Below, piece after piece: positions 61,202 through 64,000 of a stretch of DNA of 64,000 bases; within the stretch, counting starts at the first letter, position 1, and each line of letters begins with the position of its first letter. The notes under the pieces are model-generated. The model searched no databases and was not told where the DNA came from. It worked only from the letters and a program-made list of their open reading frames with translations. Origin of the DNA: Candidatus Blautia intestinavium (GTDB taxonomy: Bacteria > Bacillota > Clostridia > Lachnospirales > Lachnospiraceae). The stretch is taken from the NCBI GenBank assembly GCA_019113745.1, contig DXGV01000051.1, forward strand, positions 51,265-115,264, read 5' to 3'. The translations under genes and the position numbers were made by a program.

Positions 61202-62626
61202 ATGCGCAAAACTAAGATAATTTGTACTTTGGGTCCGTCTACAGACAAAGAGGGAATCCTTGAGCAACTTGCCATTGAGGGCATGGACGTAGCAAGATTT
61301 AATTTCTCTCACGGTTCCCATGAAGAACAGAAGGGACGTCTTGACAGATTAATGGAAATCCGGAAACGTCTGAACAGACCTATCGCTGCGCTTCTTGATA
61401 CAAAGGGCCCTGAGATCCGTATCCGCGAATTTGCAGAAGGAAAGGTGACCCTGACAGAAGGTCAGGAATTTACTCTGACCCCGGAAGAAATACAGGGAAA
61501 TGAAAACATTGTGTCTGTTACCTACAAAGATCTGTACAAAGATGTGAAACCCGGCGACAGTATTCTTATAGACGACGGTCTGATCGGCATGGAAGTACAG
61601 AGTATCGAAGGACATGATATCCACTGTATCGTCAAAAACGGCGGCGTTGTTTCCAACAAAAAAGGCGTTAATCTTCCCGGCGTGGAAGTCAATATGCCTT
61701 TTATCAGCGAAAAGGACAGAGAAGATATCCTTTTCGGTATTGAGGAAGGCTTTGATTTCATCGCGGCATCCTTCACCAGAACTGCGGCGGACGTCAACGA
61801 AATCCGGAAAATCCTCAACGAAAACGGCGGCCGTGATCTGAACATTATTGCAAAAATCGAAAACCAGCAGGGCGTTGACAACATCGACAGCATTATTGAA
61901 GCTGCCGACGGCATCATGATCGCCCGCGGCGACATGGGTGTGGAAATCCCTCTGGAAGATGTTCCTGTGATCCAGAAAGAAATCATCAACAAAGTATACA
62001 ACGCAGGCAAACAGGTTATCACCGCCACACAGATGCTTGATTCCATGATCAAAAATCCACGTCCCACCCGTGCGGAGACAACAGACGTTGCCAACGCAAT
62101 TTATCAGGGTACAAGCGCCATCATGCTTTCCGGCGAGACGGCAGCCGGCAAATACCCTGTGGAAGCTCTCCGTACCATGGTAAAGATTGCCATCCGTACC
62201 GAAAGCGACGTTCCCTATAATCAGCAGTTCAGTATCCGCAACAAAGACCATGCCCCGGATATGACTACCGCCATTTCTCATGCAACCTGCATGACTGCCA
62301 TTGATCTTGGCGCGAAGGCCATCATTACAGTCAGCCGTTCCGGCAATACCGCACGGATGGTTTCCAAATACCGTCCAGGCTGTATGATCGTAGGATGTTC
62401 ACCGGAAGAGCATACCTGCAGACAGTTGAATATGTCCTGGGGAATCACCCCTGTTCTGATCAAGGAAGAATACAGCATGGAGATCCTTCTTCTCCACGCC
62501 ACAGAAGCAGCCGAAAGAGCCGGCTATGTGGAGAAAGGAGACATCGTTGTCCTCACCGCAGGCGTTCCTCTTGGCCGCTCCGGTAACACCAATCTTCTGA
62601 AGACGACTATCGTCGGAGAATACTAA
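61202..62626 (+). CDS. pyk: Pyruvate kinase
   Basis: KTKIICTLGPSTDKEGILEQLAIEGMDVARFNFSHG...IMIARGDMGVEIP. Confidence 0.97.
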   Translation: MRKTKIICTLGPSTDKEGILEQLAIEGMDVARFNFSHGSHEEQKGRLDRLMEIRKRLNRPIAALLDTKGPEIRIREFAEGKVTLTEGQEFTLTPEEIQGNENIVSVTYKDLYKDVKPGDSILIDDGLIGMEVQSIEGHDIHCIVKNGGVVSNKKGVNLPGVEVNMPFISEKDREDILFGIEEGFDFIAASFTRTAADVNEIRKILNENGGRDLNIIAKIENQQGVDNIDSIIEAADGIMIARGDMGVEIPLEDVPVIQKEIINKVYNAGKQVITATQMLDSMIKNPRPTRAETTDVANAIYQGTSAIMLSGETAAGKYPVEALRTMVKIAIRTESDVPYNQQFSIRNKDHAPDMTTAISHATCMTAIDLGAKAIITVSRSGNTARMVSKYRPGCMIVGCSPEEHTCRQLNMSWGITPVLIKEEYSMEILLLHATEAAERAGYVEKGDIVVLTAGVPLGRSGNTNLLKTTIVGEY

Positions 62627-62648
62627 AATCCAGATACTGACGGAATGA

Positions 62649-62684
62649 ATCAGGCCGCTACGCAGAGATGCGTGGCGGCCTTTG
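62649..62684 (+). terminator. Hairpin terminator after pyk
   Basis: AGGCCGCtACGC AGAGA TGCGTGGCGGCCTTT; short T run. Confidence 0.55.
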
Positions 62685-62790
62685 GTACAGTAAGCGTATC
62701 AAGGGGGATTTTTTGTATATGGAAAAACATGGAAGAACGGCGTATAATATAACTATTCATTACAGAATATCACAAGAAAGGAGTCATTCC

Positions 62791-64000
62791 ATGAATACAA
62801 AGAAATTCACCAAGTGGCTGATTGGTGCATTCGCCCTTACTATGGCTGTCTTCCAGCCTGTAGGCACGCTCCCCGACAATTCACCGCTGAACACTGTCGT
62901 AACAGCGGAAGCTGCTTCCACACAACCGGGGAAAGTCACGTTAAGAGGCATCACAGCGGTAAGCAACAACCGCATCCGCATCAGCTGGAATAAAGCCAGC
63001 AACGCCACCCATTACCGCATCTATTACAAAGTACCGGGCGGCAGATGGAAGCTGATTAAAACCGTAGGTTCCAACGTAACCAGTTATACCCATGTATCTT
63101 CTGCGAAGTATCCAATTAAATGCGGTCAGAAGTACACATATACGGTTCGTGCCTATAACAGCAAATCCAGGCGAGCTGGAAGCTATAATGCGAAAGGTCT
63201 TACCACACGCACTGTTCCTTCTACCGTAGCTTTACGTTCTGCAAGACGCAATTCCAACAACTCTGTAACAGTCTCCTGGAACAAAGCTTACGGCGGCAAC
63301 TATTACCGTGTATACCGTAAGACTCCCGGTTCCGGCTGGAAGCTCCTCGCAAACGTAAGGTCAACTTCTCTATCCTACACCGACAGGAATCCTGTAAAGG
63401 GAAAGACGAACATTTACACTGTAAGGATGTACAACAGTGCCACCAGGGCAGCCGGAAGATACAATACAAGCGGCGTATCGGTAAATATCGGCGGAACCGC
63501 TTCCGCTAAGACACCAGGCAAGCCTACACTGTCTAAGATTTCTTCTTCCGCTTATAATAAAATCACGATTAGCTGGAAGAAGGCCAGCAATGCTACACAC
63601 TATCGTATTTACTACAAAGCGCCTGGCGGCAGATGGAAGCTGATTAAGACAGTAGGCGCAAACACCACATCTTACACACATACTTCTTCCAGCACGTATC
63701 CGATTACATGCGGTCAGAACTACACGTATACCGTAAGAGGTTACAACAGCTCCTCCAAGAAAGCAGGAAGCTATAACAGCAAAGGCCTGACCACCAAGAC
63801 ATTACCGTCCACCGTATCTTTACGTTACGCGAAACGCAGCGGCAACACCGTAACAGTCTCCTGGAACAAAGCTTACGGGGGTAATTATTACAGAGTATAC
63901 CGTAGGACTGCCGGAACCAGTTGGAAGCTTCTTGCAAACGTAAAATCCTCTTCTTTATCCTATACAGATAAGAATCCTGTAAAAGGTCAGAAGAACATCT
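62791..64000 (+). CDS. Secreted fibronectin type III-like repeat protein (partial; runs off window end)
   Basis: Not in ORF track (no stop in window). MNTKKFTKWLIGAFALTMAVFQPVGTL..EAAS signal peptide; repeats of KITISWKKASNATHYRIYYKxPGGRWKLIKTVGxNxTSYTH and VTVSWNKAYGGNYYRVYRKTPG. Confidence 0.85.
   Translation, partial: MNTKKFTKWLIGAFALTMAVFQPVGTLPDNSPLNTVVTAEAASTQPGKVTLRGITAVSNNRIRISWNKASNATHYRIYYKVPGGRWKLIKTVGSNVTSYTHVSSAKYPIKCGQKYTYTVRAYNSKSRRAGSYNAKGLTTRTVPSTVALRSARRNSNNSVTVSWNKAYGGNYYRVYRKTPGSGWKLLANVRSTSLSYTDRNPVKGKTNIYTVRMYNSATRAAGRYNTSGVSVNIGGTASAKTPGKPTLSKISSSAYNKITISWKKASNATHYRIYYKAPGGRWKLIKTVGANTTSYTHTSSSTYPITCGQNYTYTVRGYNSSSKKAGSYNSKGLTTKTLPSTVSLRYAKRSGNTVTVSWNKAYGGNYYRVYRRTAGTSWKLLANVKSSSLSYTDKNPVKGQKNI
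62935..64000 (+). repeat. Higher-order A-B-A-B FnIII-like repeat, period 588 bp (196 codons)
   Basis: HYRIYYKVPGGRWKLIKTVG codons at 63013 recur at 63601 (HYRIYYKAPGGRWKLIKTVG), exactly 588 nt apart and in frame; the B module NKAYGGNYYRVYR recurs likewise. Confidence 0.85.

Overview
The 64 kb window looks like a Firmicutes chromosome, probably Lachnospiraceae-like (inferred from gene content and order; no marker search was run). Core loci are:
- an rpmG-secE-nusG-rplK-rplA block
- a complete type II fatty-acid operon (fabH-acpP-fabK-fabD-fabG-fabF-accB-fabZ-accC and a fused accD-accA)
- glgC-glgD
- pyk
- a peroxide-stress cluster (Fur/PerR-like regulator plus two rubrerythrins of opposite domain order)
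- a beta-glucoside PTS operon with a LicT-type antiterminator
- a copper csoR-copA operon

The most interesting parts are:
1. A minus-strand operon (about 31.15-39.83 kb) joining a peptide/nickel-type ABC importer, a deacylase-methyltransferase fusion, a second paralogous methyltransferase, a CPBP protease and an unannotated 22-codon ORF with its own SD.
2. A duplicated MATE module (43.73-45.43 and 48.52-50.20 kb). Each copy has a terminator-bearing 5' leader (riboswitch candidate) and a strongly conserved two-hairpin sRNA candidate, and an ADH remnant marks the decayed end of the second copy.
3. A CopZ chaperone nested in the 3' end of copA with its own perfect SD.
4. A FabT-like box on a near-consensus fab promoter with no fabT gene in the window.
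5. A PIN/Phd-type toxin-antitoxin pair with a 12-bp perfect inverted repeat around its promoter.

Two real coding regions are missing from the ORF track because they run off the window ends: 1-917 (minus) and 62791-64000 (plus). No rRNA, tRNA, CRISPR array or transposase was recognised.
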